NCBI GenBank assembly: GCA_015056865.1
Contig: SVFM01000025.1
Span: 1-39,998 of the forward strand
Direction: 5' to 3'
Length of the DNA: 39,998 nt
Origin: Lachnospiraceae bacterium
GTDB taxonomy: Bacteria > Bacillota > Clostridia > Lachnospirales > Lachnospiraceae
A model generated the notes under the pieces. The model was given only the letters and a program-made list of their open reading frames with translations. It was not told the DNA's origin and made no database searches. Every line of letters starts with the position of its first letter. Within the stretch, counting starts at the first letter, position 1. Of this stretch, positions 18,750 to 27,883 are shown piece by piece. The position numbers and the translations under genes are program-made.

Positions 18750-18791
18750 AAAATCTCGCCTGCAAAATAATAATAATTACTAATATTGATA

Positions 18792-18820
18792 TTGACAATA
18801 TATGGATAATATCGTATGAT
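18792..18820 (+). promoter_or_regulatory. Promoter of the second SDR gene
   Basis: TTGACA (18792-18797), 17-bp spacer, TATGAT (18815-18820), 30 bases before the start codon. Confidence 0.75.
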
Positions 18821-18850
18821 AAATAAAAAGAAAAGAAAGGTGGTAATCAT

Positions 18851-19609
18851 ATGAAATTAAAAGGAAAATCAGTTGTTGTAACAGGCGCATCTTCCGGTAT
18901 GGGGAAGGCAATCGTGGAGCGTTTTGTACAGGAGGGAGCAAATGTGCTTGCTGTTGCCCGGCGCAAGGAAAGGTTGGATGCCTTGGCAGAGTCGCTGCAA
19001 GACGCTCCGGGTAAGGTGGTAGCATTTGCCGGAGATATCTCTCAGGAGGAGAGTATGGTTGGAGCTATCGACGCGGCTGTTAAAGAGTTTGGACGTCTTG
19101 ACATGTTGGTAAATAACGCCGGTGTAATGGATGACATGAGTCCCATCGGAGATGTGAAAAATGAGAAGATTGAGCAGGTTTTTGGAATTAATGTGTACGG
19201 TCCCATGTATGCCATGCGTAAGGCGGTGCAGGTGTTCTTGGCCCAAGGAGAGGGTGGTAATATCATCAATGTAGCTTCTTTAGGGGCCATGAGGACGGCG
19301 GCAGGTGCAGTGTACTGTGCTTCAAAGGCTGCATTGGTATCACTGACCAAAAACACGGCATATATGTACATGCCTGACGGGATCCGATGCAATGCCATTG
19401 CGCCCGGCGGTATTGCCACGGAGATCAGTACTTCTATGGGGATGCCCAATATGGCAGGCTATAATCGGGTCAAAAATGTATTGGCTACAGCACCAGCACC
19501 CGGATCGGCAGAGCAGATTGCGTCGGCGGCATTGTTTTTGGCCAGTGAGGATTCAAGCTATGTAAATGGTGATGTATTGTTGGTGGATGGCGGCTGGGCA
19601 GCCGGTTGA
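18851..19609 (+). CDS. SDR-family oxidoreductase
   Basis: A 252-residue classical short-chain dehydrogenase with cofactor motif TGASSGMG (11-18), NNAG (88-91), and catalytic S143, Y155 and K159 (YCASK). The arginines after strand 2 (ARRKER) suggest NADP(H) preference. The family includes glucose, hydroxysteroid and 3-oxoacyl dehydrogenases; nothing here decides among them. It is monocistronic behind a near-consensus promoter, with AAAGGTGG as ribosome site. No clear terminator follows. Confidence 0.88.
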   Translation: MKLKGKSVVVTGASSGMGKAIVERFVQEGANVLAVARRKERLDALAESLQDAPGKVVAFAGDISQEESMVGAIDAAVKEFGRLDMLVNNAGVMDDMSPIGDVKNEKIEQVFGINVYGPMYAMRKAVQVFLAQGEGGNIINVASLGAMRTAAGAVYCASKAALVSLTKNTAYMYMPDGIRCNAIAPGGIATEISTSMGMPNMAGYNRVKNVLATAPAPGSAEQIASAALFLASEDSSYVNGDVLLVDGGWAAG

Positions 19610-19745
19610 TAGTACTTTTGCGGAAATAAACTGAAAAATGTTTTTTCCAGAAGAATAGAAATAGGTAACAGGCTTGTGCAAAATATACAAAAAAATGACA
19701 GAAATCGCAAAAACAGACAAAATTTAACGATGTTGAAAAATGGAT

Positions 19746-19816
19746 TTATCCACATAAAAAAAGGTCTAAAATACGATAAAATCATTTTATACACGGAGTT
19801 ATCCACATTGTCCACA
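19746..19816 (+). promoter_or_regulatory. Cluster of DnaA boxes in a 400-bp AT-rich spacer
   Basis: Two perfect DnaA boxes TTATCCACA (19746-19754 and 19799-19807), one TTGTCCACA directly abutting the second (19808-19816), and a weaker TTATACACG (19787-19795) all point the same way. They lie in the AT-rich gap between the SDR gene and hpf (19610-20010), which otherwise holds only the hpf promoter. Confidence 0.6.
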
Positions 19817-19946
19817 AGTTTTTTTGTGAAATTCGGGAATAATTGACTGAATTGGTCGGAACGGATGTTTTGTATAAGTTTGATAAAAACATGGATTTTA
19901 TGTCCCAAAACAAGGTTCAAAAAGATGCGGAAATAAAATTAAATTG

Positions 19947-19976
19947 TTGCATAAATGGTTAAAGGTGTGATATAAT
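19947..19976 (+). promoter_or_regulatory. Promoter of hpf
   Basis: TTGCAT (19947-19952), 18-bp spacer, perfect TATAAT (19971-19976), 34 bases ahead of the start codon. Confidence 0.6.
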
Positions 19977-20010
19977 GTAAATACAATAAATAACCGAAGG
20001 GGTGATCCGA

Positions 20011-20538
20011 ATGAAATTTGTTATTGTGGGAAGAAATATCGAGGTAACTGAGGGGTTAAAAAGTGCAGTTGAGGAAAAAATCGGAAAGCTTGACAAATAC
20101 TTCAGCCCTGATACAGAGGTTTACGTAACTCTCAGTGTGGAAAAGGAGAGGCAAAAAATTGAGGTTACCATACCGGTGAAGGGAAGCATTATCCGTTCTG
20201 AGCAGGTAAGCAGCGATATGTATGTTTCTATAGATCTGGTAGAAGAAATCATTGAGAGACAGTTAAAAAAATATAAGAATAAATTGATAGACAAGCATCA
20301 GGCAGCAGCCTCCTTCAGTAAGCTATTTATGGAAAACGATGATACTGAGCCGGAGGAGATCAAGATCGTCCGCACGAAAAAGTTCGATATCAAGCCCATG
20401 TATGCGGAGGATGCCTGCATCCAGATGGAACTTTTGGGACACAACTTTTTTGTATTTTGTAACGCAGAGACAGATCAGGTAAATGTAGTATATAAAAGAA
20501 AAGGAGACACCTACGGTCTCATCGAACCAGAAGAATAA
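20011..20538 (+). CDS. hpf: Long-form ribosome hibernation promoting factor
   Basis: 175 residues, the size of the long HPF of Gram-positive bacteria. The N-terminal RaiA-like domain (about residues 1-100, starting MKFVIVGRNIEVTEGLK) binds the decoding region of idle 30S subunits. The C-terminal domain (about 115-175, from VRTKKFDIKPMYAEDACIQMELLGHNFFVF) dimerises to form 100S ribosomes. The ATG at 20011 is chosen over GTG at 20002 because the AAGGGGTG ribosome site would otherwise be inside the gene. It is monocistronic, with its own promoter and terminator. Confidence 0.95.
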   Translation: MKFVIVGRNIEVTEGLKSAVEEKIGKLDKYFSPDTEVYVTLSVEKERQKIEVTIPVKGSIIRSEQVSSDMYVSIDLVEEIIERQLKKYKNKLIDKHQAAASFSKLFMENDDTEPEEIKIVRTKKFDIKPMYAEDACIQMELLGHNFFVFCNAETDQVNVVYKRKGDTYGLIEPEE

Positions 20539-20563
20539 ATCTTGCTTCTTGCTTGTGTTGCGG

Positions 20564-20595
20564 GCCCCGTCGACAGGAAAGTCGGCGGGGCTTTT
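20564..20595 (+). terminator. Intrinsic terminator of hpf
   Basis: An 11-bp GC-rich stem (GCCCCGTCGAC at 20564-20574, GTCGGCGGGGC at 20581-20591) with one G-T wobble and a 6-nt loop, followed by TTTT. Confidence 0.85.
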
Positions 20596-20633
20596 GGCAT
20601 ATAATTATTTGAGTAGCCAATTGGGAGAATACT

Positions 20634-21698
20634 GTGCAAAAGGGTAGTTATCTTCAAAAAATAAGGATTGCCATCTTGGTAGAGGGTTTGTTTTTATTAA
20701 TTCTGTTTATGGCCTGGCAGCCCACAGACACCGGAAAAGGTGTTGCGGTAAATTCAGGCACAGCGGAAAATATCAAATGGGTGGATTTCAACGTAACCTA
20801 TGAGGCGCTGTGCATGGCATATGATTGGGATGTTCGTACATATGGTGAAGAGATTCACGTAAACTGGATTGAACTATTGGCTTATCTGGGAACCAAATAC
20901 GGAGGGGATTTCAAGACCCATGCCAAAAGTCTTGAAAAAGACATGAATCAGGTAGCAAATCAGCTGATACAAAAGGAGATTACCATCGAAAAATTGACCC
21001 GGGAAATGAAGTATTATTCCTATTATCGGCAGGCCTATGGAGCAGTATTGGAAGGCATGGTGGGAGAATACAGCGTCTGTGTATCAAAGGAGGAAGGTAA
21101 GTGGGAGCAGCGGTATGGGCTGACAGCCTACTCCCCCATTGCCAAGGGCTTTGAATACAGCCATTTTGACGATTTTGGCGCCAGCCGAAGTTATGGATAC
21201 AAGAGGCAGCATCTGGGGCATGACATGATGGGGCAGGTGGGTACGCCGATCATTGCGGTGGAAAGTGGCTATGTGGAGGCCATCGGCTGGAATCAGTATG
21301 GCGGCTGGCGTGTGGGCATTCGGAGTCTGGATGGAAAGCGGTACTATTATTACGCTCACCTGCGTCAAAATTACCCGTATGCCCAGGGGCTTGAGGAGGG
21401 AAGCCTTGTGACTGCCGGAGACGTGATTGGATACATGGGCCACACCGGCTACAGTGCTACAGAGAATGTGAATAATATTAAAGTGACACATTTGCATTGG
21501 GGATTAGAACTGGTCTTTGATGAGGAAAGACGGGCTCAGGGATATGAAATTTGGGTGGATGTATATCCGCTGACACAGTTTCTGTATAAAAACCGTTCCG
21601 AGGCCATAAAGGTGGAGGGGACCAAGGAATGGAAGCGGAAGGAGGAGATCAGGATCCCGTCTGTAGAGGCCGAAAAGGAGGCCCAGGGGGAGCGTTGA
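20634..21698 (+). CDS. M23-family metallopeptidase, membrane-anchored
   Basis: 354 residues starting with GTG behind a TGGGAGAA site. An N-terminal membrane segment (about residues 11-28) exposes a helical domain that may be coiled coil (around 100-130), then the LytM/M23 domain. The zinc ligands are visible as H193-x3-D197 (HLGHD) and H286-L-H288 (THLHWG); YYAHL is also present. The family cuts peptidoglycan cross-bridges or, in some members, has a structural role. A perfect consensus promoter for the next gene overlaps its stop codon. Confidence 0.9.
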   Translation: MQKGSYLQKIRIAILVEGLFLLILFMAWQPTDTGKGVAVNSGTAENIKWVDFNVTYEALCMAYDWDVRTYGEEIHVNWIELLAYLGTKYGGDFKTHAKSLEKDMNQVANQLIQKEITIEKLTREMKYYSYYRQAYGAVLEGMVGEYSVCVSKEEGKWEQRYGLTAYSPIAKGFEYSHFDDFGASRSYGYKRQHLGHDMMGQVGTPIIAVESGYVEAIGWNQYGGWRVGIRSLDGKRYYYYAHLRQNYPYAQGLEEGSLVTAGDVIGYMGHTGYSATENVNNIKVTHLHWGLELVFDEERRAQGYEIWVDVYPLTQFLYKNRSEAIKVEGTKEWKRKEEIRIPSVEAEKEAQGER

Positions 21699-21723
21699 CA
21701 CCCTTTTTTCAGAGTAGTATAAT
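21695..21723 (+). promoter_or_regulatory. Perfect consensus sigma-A promoter overlapping a stop codon
   Basis: TTGACA (21695-21700), 17-bp spacer, TATAAT (21718-21723). The stop codon TGA of the M23 gene (21696-21698) lies inside the -35 box. It drives the gene at 21755. Confidence 0.85.
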
Positions 21724-21754
21724 AAAAAAAATCATATTGTGCAAGGAGGCACCT

Positions 21755-22540
21755 ATGGATTTTTTTATTACTGAAATACTGGAAAATGAACCGGTCAAAG
21801 AAAGACTCTTAGCAGATAAAGAAACCGAGAAGGAAGGGAAAGAGATTGCGGAAAAGATCATCCGCACCGGAGAGTATGCTCCTATGAAAGCAGGGATGTT
21901 GCCGGTGTTTGTGCTGGCATATCTGGCTGATTTTGCGTTGGAAAAGAACAGCTACAGGGGAATCCCCAGGGAGATTACAGTGGAAACCTTAAGGGATGTG
22001 AATATATGGCTGAAGAATTATGAGGATCAATATCATCAGCTGGGATTGGAGCAATTCGGCTGGTTGTTTTTGCACTACACCGGAGATTTGTTTGGCTTGG
22101 GAAGATTGCAGTTTCGCATTGTAAAAAATGAGGGCGCCGTACCTTCCGGAGAGACTATGATCGAAACCCATATTCCTCAGGGACAGCCACTGAACACAGA
22201 GGCCTGCCTGCAGTCCTTTGTACGTGCCAAAGACTTTTTTTCAACTTATTTTCCGGAGGTTCATCCGGCATACTTTTTCTGCGATTCCTGGCTGTTAAAT
22301 CCCAACCTGGTCCAGGTATTGGGGGAGGAGTCCAATATTGTGAGATTTATGCGCCTATGGCAGACCGTTCCCTTTCCACCGGATAACAGTGCCCAGGCCA
22401 TTGAGCGGGTATTTGGTTTTGGCTTTCCGGCGGACAAGCTGGGGCAGGCACCGGAACACACGGGTTTACAGAGAAAATTGAAAGCATACCTTCTTGGCGG
22501 CGGTAGCCTGAATATCACCGGAGGCTACAGAAAAGTGTGA
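21755..22540 (+). CDS. Acyltransferase-domain protein (NAT_N/GNAT_C type)
   Basis: A 261-residue cytosolic protein of the family with an all-helical N-terminal domain (about residues 1-120) and a GNAT-like C-terminal domain (about 125-261) with segments such as QFRIVKN, IETHIPQGQPL and VHPAYFFCDSWLLNP. It was formerly DUF5596; the acyl acceptor is unknown. The ATG at 21755 follows AAGGAGG; a longer in-frame reading from 21629 would run through the promoter and the end of the preceding gene. It is monocistronic between a consensus promoter and a terminator hairpin. Confidence 0.82.
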   Translation: MDFFITEILENEPVKERLLADKETEKEGKEIAEKIIRTGEYAPMKAGMLPVFVLAYLADFALEKNSYRGIPREITVETLRDVNIWLKNYEDQYHQLGLEQFGWLFLHYTGDLFGLGRLQFRIVKNEGAVPSGETMIETHIPQGQPLNTEACLQSFVRAKDFFSTYFPEVHPAYFFCDSWLLNPNLVQVLGEESNIVRFMRLWQTVPFPPDNSAQAIERVFGFGFPADKLGQAPEHTGLQRKLKAYLLGGGSLNITGGYRKV

Positions 22541-22553
22541 CACAGTCTACAGT

Positions 22554-22590
22554 CCGGGTCCTGTTTTGATTGACAAACAGGGCCCGGTTT
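22554..22590 (+). terminator. Terminator hairpin after the acyltransferase gene
   Basis: A 13-bp stem (22554-22566 with 22575-22587, core GGGTCCTGTTT) with one G-T wobble and an 8-nt loop, followed by TTT only. The loop and right arm hold the -35 box of the next promoter. Confidence 0.65.
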
Positions 22591-22598
22591 GATAGATT
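22570..22598 (+). promoter_or_regulatory. Probable promoter of the MBOAT operon, nested in the terminator
   Basis: TTGACA (22570-22575), 17-bp spacer, TAGATT (22593-22598, four of six). It starts within the loop of the upstream terminator hairpin. Confidence 0.45.
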
Positions 22599-22629
22599 TA
22601 TAGTGAGTAAATAGGCCAGGGAGGCAGTT

Positions 22630-24084
22630 ATGTTATTTAATTCTTATGTATTTGTTTTGCTGTTCTTACCCTTGTGTTTGATCGGATATTTCACCTTGAA
22701 TCATTTTAAAAAGTACAAGCTGGGGCAGATCTTCCTTTTAGGGATGTCGCTCTGGTTTTATGGTTATTTTAACCCAAGTTATCTGCTGATCATTCTGTTG
22801 AGTATTGTGATCAATTATGGTGTTTATATATGGATTGAAAAGACCCGGGGCAGTAGGTGGTGTAAGCCGGTTATGATCACAGGACTGTTGATCAATGTAG
22901 GGATTCTTGGGTATTTTAAGTACATGGATTTCTTTATAGAGAATATCAATGCCTTGTTTAAGACAGACATTGATTTCTTGAAGATTCTTTTGCCTTTGGG
23001 AATCAGTTTCTTTACTTTTCAGCAGATATCCTTTGTGGTAGATGCATACAGAGGAGAGGTCCCCAGGTACAGTTTTCTCCACTATGCATGTTATGTGGCA
23101 TATTTCCCCCAGCTGATCGCAGGACCCATTGTGACCCATGATGAGTTAGTGCCTCAGTTCATGGATGAGAAGAAAAAGAAATTGAATGTAGATAATCTGG
23201 CCAGTGGATTTTATATTTTTACTTTCGGACTTGCCAAAAAGGTGCTGCTGGCAGATACCTTTGGCAATATTGTCACATACGGATTCACTACCCTGGATCA
23301 GTTGACTTCTGTAACTGCCCTTATGGTCATGTTGGCCTATACCATTCAGATTTATTTTGATTTCAGCGGCTATTGCGATATGGCCATCGGTATCGGCAAA
23401 ATGATGAATATTGATCTGCCGGTGAATTTTAATTCGCCTTATAAGGCGCTTACCATCACGGAATTTTGGGACAGATGGCATATGACACTGACCAGATTCT
23501 TTACAAAGTACGTATATATTCCTCTGGGAGGCAACCGAAAAGGAAAGGCCAGAACCTATGTGAATATCATGATCGTATATTTGGTCAGCGGCCTGTGGCA
23601 TGGAGCCAGCTGGAACTTTGTGCTGTGGGGAGCCATGCACGGTATCTTTTGTGTGATCACCAGGATGTTTAAGAAATTTTTTGAAAAACTGCATCCTGCC
23701 TTGAATTGGTTGCTCACCTTTTCCTTTGTGAATGTTGCATGGGTATTTTTCAGGGCGGAGACCATTCATCAGGCGCTGACGCTGCTGAAAAAATTGGTTT
23801 CCTGGAATTTTGCTGCTGTGGACAGGGTGTTTATTGATATTGTCAGGACTGCAGAGTTAAAAAAGCTTCTGAGTCTGACCGGTATAGAGAGGGTCTACCC
23901 CCAGTTTCTGATCACAGCCTTTTATGTGGTGGCCATGGTGCTGATCCTTGGCGCAGACAATGCCTATGAGAAGTTGCAGAGATTTAAGCCCAAAACCTCT
24001 AACATGCTCTTTAGCCTGTTTTTGTTTACCTGGTGTTTCTTCTCTTTTGCAGGTATCAGCACATTTTTATATTTCAATTTCTAA
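22630..24084 (+). CDS. MBOAT-family O-acyltransferase (AlgI/DltB-like)
   Basis: A 484-residue polytopic membrane enzyme that carries acyl groups across the membrane onto an extracytoplasmic acceptor, usually a cell-surface glycan. The start MLFNSYVFVLLFLPL is typical of the AlgI branch. The conserved membrane histidine is H324 in GLWHGASWNF, followed by LWGAMHG. The YLQLIAGP-like segment (YFPQLIAGPIV, around residues 158-168) is also present. The next gene encodes a probable extracytoplasmic partner. Acceptor and donor are not visible from the sequence. Confidence 0.93.
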   Translation: MLFNSYVFVLLFLPLCLIGYFTLNHFKKYKLGQIFLLGMSLWFYGYFNPSYLLIILLSIVINYGVYIWIEKTRGSRWCKPVMITGLLINVGILGYFKYMDFFIENINALFKTDIDFLKILLPLGISFFTFQQISFVVDAYRGEVPRYSFLHYACYVAYFPQLIAGPIVTHDELVPQFMDEKKKKLNVDNLASGFYIFTFGLAKKVLLADTFGNIVTYGFTTLDQLTSVTALMVMLAYTIQIYFDFSGYCDMAIGIGKMMNIDLPVNFNSPYKALTITEFWDRWHMTLTRFFTKYVYIPLGGNRKGKARTYVNIMIVYLVSGLWHGASWNFVLWGAMHGIFCVITRMFKKFFEKLHPALNWLLTFSFVNVAWVFFRAETIHQALTLLKKLVSWNFAAVDRVFIDIVRTAELKKLLSLTGIERVYPQFLITAFYVVAMVLILGADNAYEKLQRFKPKTSNMLFSLFLFTWCFFSFAGISTFLYFNF

Positions 24085-24102
24085 ATGAAGGAGCAAATGA
24101 AC

Positions 24103-25182
24103 ATGCGTGCCGGTGCGAAATGGATGGTCAGATTTATCAGCCTTTTTATACTGATACTCTTAGTGGTAGGGGTATTGATGGTAGTAGTGGATCCCTATTT
24201 TCATTATCATAAACCACTGCCGGGTTTATCCTATACCCTGGATAATCAGCGCTACCAGAATAATGGCATTGTAAAGCATTTTGACTATGACGCCATCATT
24301 ACAGGAAGCTCTATGACGGAATGTTTTAAGACTTCCGAACTGGATCAGCTGTTTGGCGTAAACGCTGTGAAAGTACCCTATTCCGGCGGCAGCTACAAAG
24401 AGGTCAATGACAACCTGATGGTGGCTACAGAAAGCAACCCTGATATTAAGATGGTGGTTCGTTGTCTGGACGGGGTGCGGTTTTTCAATACAAAGGACGA
24501 GATGGATTATACAGATTACCCCACCTATCTGTATGATGATATTTGGTATAATGATGTGAGTTATCTGTACAATAAGTCTATCTTGATGGCGGCGCTGCAG
24601 AATCTGATCGGATTTAACAGCGATGGCAGGATAGAAATGTCCTTTGATGAGTATTGCAACTGGAATGATGATCATGCCTTTGGCGTGGAGGCGGTGGATG
24701 CTTATTATGCCAGAAACACTGTAGTAAAGGCACAGGAGCAGCAAGCCATCACCCAGCAGGAGTATGATACGATTAAAGGGAACATGGAGCAGAATGTGAT
24801 CGCACTGGCAAAGGAACATCCGGAGATAGATTTTTATCTTTACATCTCACCCTACAGCATTTGTTTCATGGATTACTGGCACCTGGAGGGGCGCTTGGAG
24901 AAGTATTTTGCGGCGGAGAAATATATTATAGAACTGCTTTTGCCCTATGAAAATATTCATCTGTTTTCTTTCTACACAGAGTATGATACGATCTGTGATC
25001 TGAGCAATTACAGGGACGTGGCACACCACAATGAGGATCTGAACTCCCAGATCCTGGTTTGGATGAAGGAAGGCCACGGGCAGCTTACAGAAGAAAACTA
25101 TGAGGCGTACTGTGAGGAAGTGCGGGATTTTTATATGAACTTTGATTATGACAGTTATATGGAACAGCAGGGCATTGATTAA
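24103..25182 (+). CDS. Membrane-anchored SGNH-like partner of the MBOAT acyltransferase
   Basis: 359 residues with an N-terminal membrane anchor (about residues 8-28) and an outside domain. The segment ITGSSMTE (Ser at 69-70) resembles the nucleophile block of SGNH/DHHW-like acyl-transfer proteins such as those paired with AlgI, and a D305-V-A-H308 motif near the end fits the D-x-x-H catalytic pair. The ATG at 24103 lies nine bases after AAGGAG; an in-frame ATG at 24085 abuts the MBOAT stop but has no own ribosome site. The family is recognised by pattern and context only. Confidence 0.75.
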   Translation: MRAGAKWMVRFISLFILILLVVGVLMVVVDPYFHYHKPLPGLSYTLDNQRYQNNGIVKHFDYDAIITGSSMTECFKTSELDQLFGVNAVKVPYSGGSYKEVNDNLMVATESNPDIKMVVRCLDGVRFFNTKDEMDYTDYPTYLYDDIWYNDVSYLYNKSILMAALQNLIGFNSDGRIEMSFDEYCNWNDDHAFGVEAVDAYYARNTVVKAQEQQAITQQEYDTIKGNMEQNVIALAKEHPEIDFYLYISPYSICFMDYWHLEGRLEKYFAAEKYIIELLLPYENIHLFSFYTEYDTICDLSNYRDVAHHNEDLNSQILVWMKEGHGQLTEENYEAYCEEVRDFYMNFDYDSYMEQQGID

Positions 25183-25188
25183 ACGTGG

Positions 25189-25217
25189 TTGAATGTAAAG
25201 CGTAAATCTGTTATAAT
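25189..25217 (+). promoter_or_regulatory. Promoter of secA
   Basis: TTGAAT (25189-25194), 17-bp spacer, TATAAT (25212-25217), 54 bases before the start codon. Confidence 0.7.
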
Positions 25218-25271
25218 AGATAGATGATTTTTCGCCTGTTGGAGCATCCACAGGCAGAGAGGAAGTATGTC

Positions 25272-27839
25272 ATGAAGTTGGTTGACAAAATTTTTGGAAC
25301 CCACAGCGAAAGAGAATTAAAACGGATAGAGCCGTTGGTAAAACGGATTGAGGAACTGAGGCCCGCCATGCAGGCACTTAGTGATGAACAGTTGAAGGAT
25401 AAGACGGCAGAATTTAAAAAGCGTCTGGGAGCCGGTGAGACCCTGGACGATCTGTTGCCGGAGGCCTATGCGGTAGTCCGTGAGGCGGCCGTCCGTGTAC
25501 TGAAGATGGAACATTACAGAGTGCAGCTGATTGGCGGTATTATTATGCATCAGGGGCGTATTGCCGAGATGAAGACCGGTGAAGGTAAGACCTTTGTGGC
25601 AACCCTGCCGGCGTATCTGAATGCCCTGGAAGGGAAAGGCGTGCATGTGGTAACGGTCAATGATTACCTGGTGCACCGTGATGCCCAGTGGATGGGATCG
25701 GTACATGAATTTTTGGGTCTGAAAGTTGGGTATGTGTTGAACAGCATGACACCGGAGGAGAGACGGGAGGCTTACAACTGCGATATTACTTATGTGACCA
25801 ACAATGAGCTGGGTTTTGACTACCTGAGAGACAATATGGTGGTCTACAAGAAAAATCTGGTACTCAGAGGCTTGCATTATGCTATCATCGATGAGGTGGA
25901 CTCGGTGCTGATCGATGAAGCCAGAACTCCTCTGATCATTTCCGGCCAGAGCGGTAAGTCCACCAAGCTGTACGAGATGTGCGATATTCTTGCCAGACAG
26001 TTAAAGCGGGGCAAGGACATGCAGGATCTGTCCAAGATGGATGCGATCATGGGCGTGGTGCAGGAGGAGACCGGTGATTTTGTTGTCAACGAGAAGGATA
26101 AGGTAGTGAACCTGACCGCTGAGGGTATTACCAAAGTAGAGCGGTTTTTCAGCATTGAAAACCTGGCGGATCCGGAAAACCTGGAGATCCAGCACAACAT
26201 TATTTTGGCTCTGCGTGCCCACAATCTGATGTTCCGGGATAAGGACTATGTGGTGAAAGATGATCAGGTACTGATCGTGGACGAGTTTACAGGACGTATC
26301 ATGCCAGGAAGACGTTATTCCGATGGCCTGCATCAGGCCATTGAAGCCAAGGAACATGTAAAGGTAAAGCGGGAGAGCAAGACTCTGGCAAATATCACCT
26401 TCCAGAATTTCTTTAACCTGTTTGATAAGAAGTGCGGTATGACCGGTACGGCCCTCACAGAGGAGCGGGAGTTCCGGGATATTTATGGTATGGATGTGGT
26501 GGAGATTCCTACCAATGTGCCTGTGGCCAGAGTGGATCGTCAGGATGCCGTATACAAGACCAGAAAAGAAAAGCTGTATGCCATTGTACAGGCTGTGGAG
26601 GAGGCACATGCCAAGGGCCAGCCGGTGCTGGTCGGTACCATTACCATCGAGGCGTCGGAGGAGCTGAGCGCACTGTTAAAGCGGCGAGGCATCCCTCATA
26701 AGGTATTGAATGCGAAGTTCCATGAGATGGAGGCGGAGATCGTTGCAGATGCAGGTATCCACGGCGCAGTAACCATCGCCACCAACATGGCTGGCCGTGG
26801 TACGGATATTAAATTGGATGAAGAGGCAAGAGCTGCCGGTGGCTTAAAGATCATCGGTACAGAGCGCCATGAGTCCAGACGTATCGACAACCAGCTGCGT
26901 GGTCGTTCCGGAAGACAGGGAGATCCCGGTGAATCCAGATTTTATATTTCCCTGCAGGATGATCTGATGCGTCTGTTTGGCTCTGAGAGACTGATTGGTA
27001 TGTTCAATACTCTGGGAATTCCGGAAAATCAGGAGATCGAGCACAAGATGCTGACCAATGCCATTGAATCGGCACAGAAGAAGATAGAGAATAATAACTA
27101 CGGTATCCGTAAGAACCTGCTGGAATATGATAATGTTATGAGTGAGCAGAGACAGATCATCTACGAGGAGCGCCGCAGAGTGCTGGACGGTGAGAGCATG
27201 CGGGAGGTTATCCTGAAGATGATCACAGATATTACGGATCACTGTGTAGATATATGTATTGGTGATGATGCGGATCCGGATGAATGGGATCTGAATGAAT
27301 TGAATACCTTGCTTTTACCCATTGTTCCTGTGGCACCGGTTGCCAGAGGCAGGATTAAGACTTTGAAAAAGAACAGCTTGCAGCAGCAGTTAAAAGAAGA
27401 GGCAGTTAAGCTGTATGAGAGCAAGGAGGCAGAGTTCCCGGAGGCAGAGATGATGCGTGAGATCGAGCGCGTGATCCTGCTTCGAGTGATCGACCGCAAG
27501 TGGATGGATCATATCGATGATATGGATCAGCTGCGTCAGGGTATCGGTCTGCAGGCCTATGGTCAGAGAGACCCGGTAGTGGAGTACCGGGTGAGCGGCT
27601 ATGAAATGTTTGACGAGATGACCAATAACATCAAGGAAGAGACGGTACGTTTGTTGTTCCGTGTTCAGCTGCAGCAGAAGGTTGAGCGTGAACAGGTAGC
27701 CAAGGTGACCGGTACCAATAAGGACACCAGTATGGCTAAGGCACCGGTAAAGAGAGAGAATGTAAAAGTATATCCCAACGATCCCTGTCCCTGCGGCAGC
27801 GGAAAGAAATATAAACAGTGTTGCGGTAGAAAGGCTTAA
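25272..27839 (+). CDS. secA: Preprotein translocase ATPase SecA
   Basis: An 855-residue motor that drives secretory proteins through SecYEG. Visible marks: Walker A MKTGEGKT (residues 100-107), Walker B region [19 protein letters not shown] (about 206-224), the NBF2 segment [13 protein letters not shown], the [10 protein letters not shown] motif, and a C-terminal zinc tail [13 protein letters not shown] for SecB or ribosome contact. The ATG at 25272 has GAGAGGAAG before it and gives the family start MKLVDKIFG; the in-frame extension from 25224 starts just after the -10 box and is rejected. prfB follows 44 bases on, a common Bacillota order. Confidence 0.97.
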   Translation: MKLVDKIFGTHSERELKRIEPLVKRIEELRPAMQALSDEQLKDKTAEFKKRLGAGETLDDLLPEAYAVVREAAVRVLKMEHYRVQLIGGIIMHQGRIAEMKTGEGKTFVATLPAYLNALEGKGVHVVTVNDYLVHRDAQWMGSVHEFLGLKVGYVLNSMTPEERREAYNCDITYVTNNELGFDYLRDNMVVYKKNLVLRGLHYAIIDEVDSVLIDEARTPLIISGQSGKSTKLYEMCDILARQLKRGKDMQDLSKMDAIMGVVQEETGDFVVNEKDKVVNLTAEGITKVERFFSIENLADPENLEIQHNIILALRAHNLMFRDKDYVVKDDQVLIVDEFTGRIMPGRRYSDGLHQAIEAKEHVKVKRESKTLANITFQNFFNLFDKKCGMTGTALTEEREFRDIYGMDVVEIPTNVPVARVDRQDAVYKTRKEKLYAIVQAVEEAHAKGQPVLVGTITIEASEELSALLKRRGIPHKVLNAKFHEMEAEIVADAGIHGAVTIATNMAGRGTDIKLDEEARAAGGLKIIGTERHESRRIDNQLRGRSGRQGDPGESRFYISLQDDLMRLFGSERLIGMFNTLGIPENQEIEHKMLTNAIESAQKKIENNNYGIRKNLLEYDNVMSEQRQIIYEERRRVLDGESMREVILKMITDITDHCVDICIGDDADPDEWDLNELNTLLLPIVPVAPVARGRIKTLKKNSLQQQLKEEAVKLYESKEAEFPEAEMMREIERVILLRVIDRKWMDHIDDMDQLRQGIGLQAYGQRDPVVEYRVSGYEMFDEMTNNIKEETVRLLFRVQLQQKVEREQVAKVTGTNKDTSMAKAPVKRENVKVYPNDPCPCGSGKKYKQCCGRKA

Positions 27840-27883
27840 TCGCCTGAAATGATTATAAAATAATAGAAAGTGGGTGACGTTAA

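Noticed and set aside
18851..19609. Bile-acid hydroxysteroid dehydrogenase
   Set aside because: Only generic SDR motifs are visible; nothing in sequence or neighbours points to a steroid substrate.
19610..20010. Chromosomal origin of replication, because of the DnaA boxes and AT-rich DNA
   Set aside because: None of the genes that flank oriC in Bacillota (dnaA, dnaN, rpmH, gidA, parAB) is present and the boxes are few; kept only as a DnaA-box cluster.
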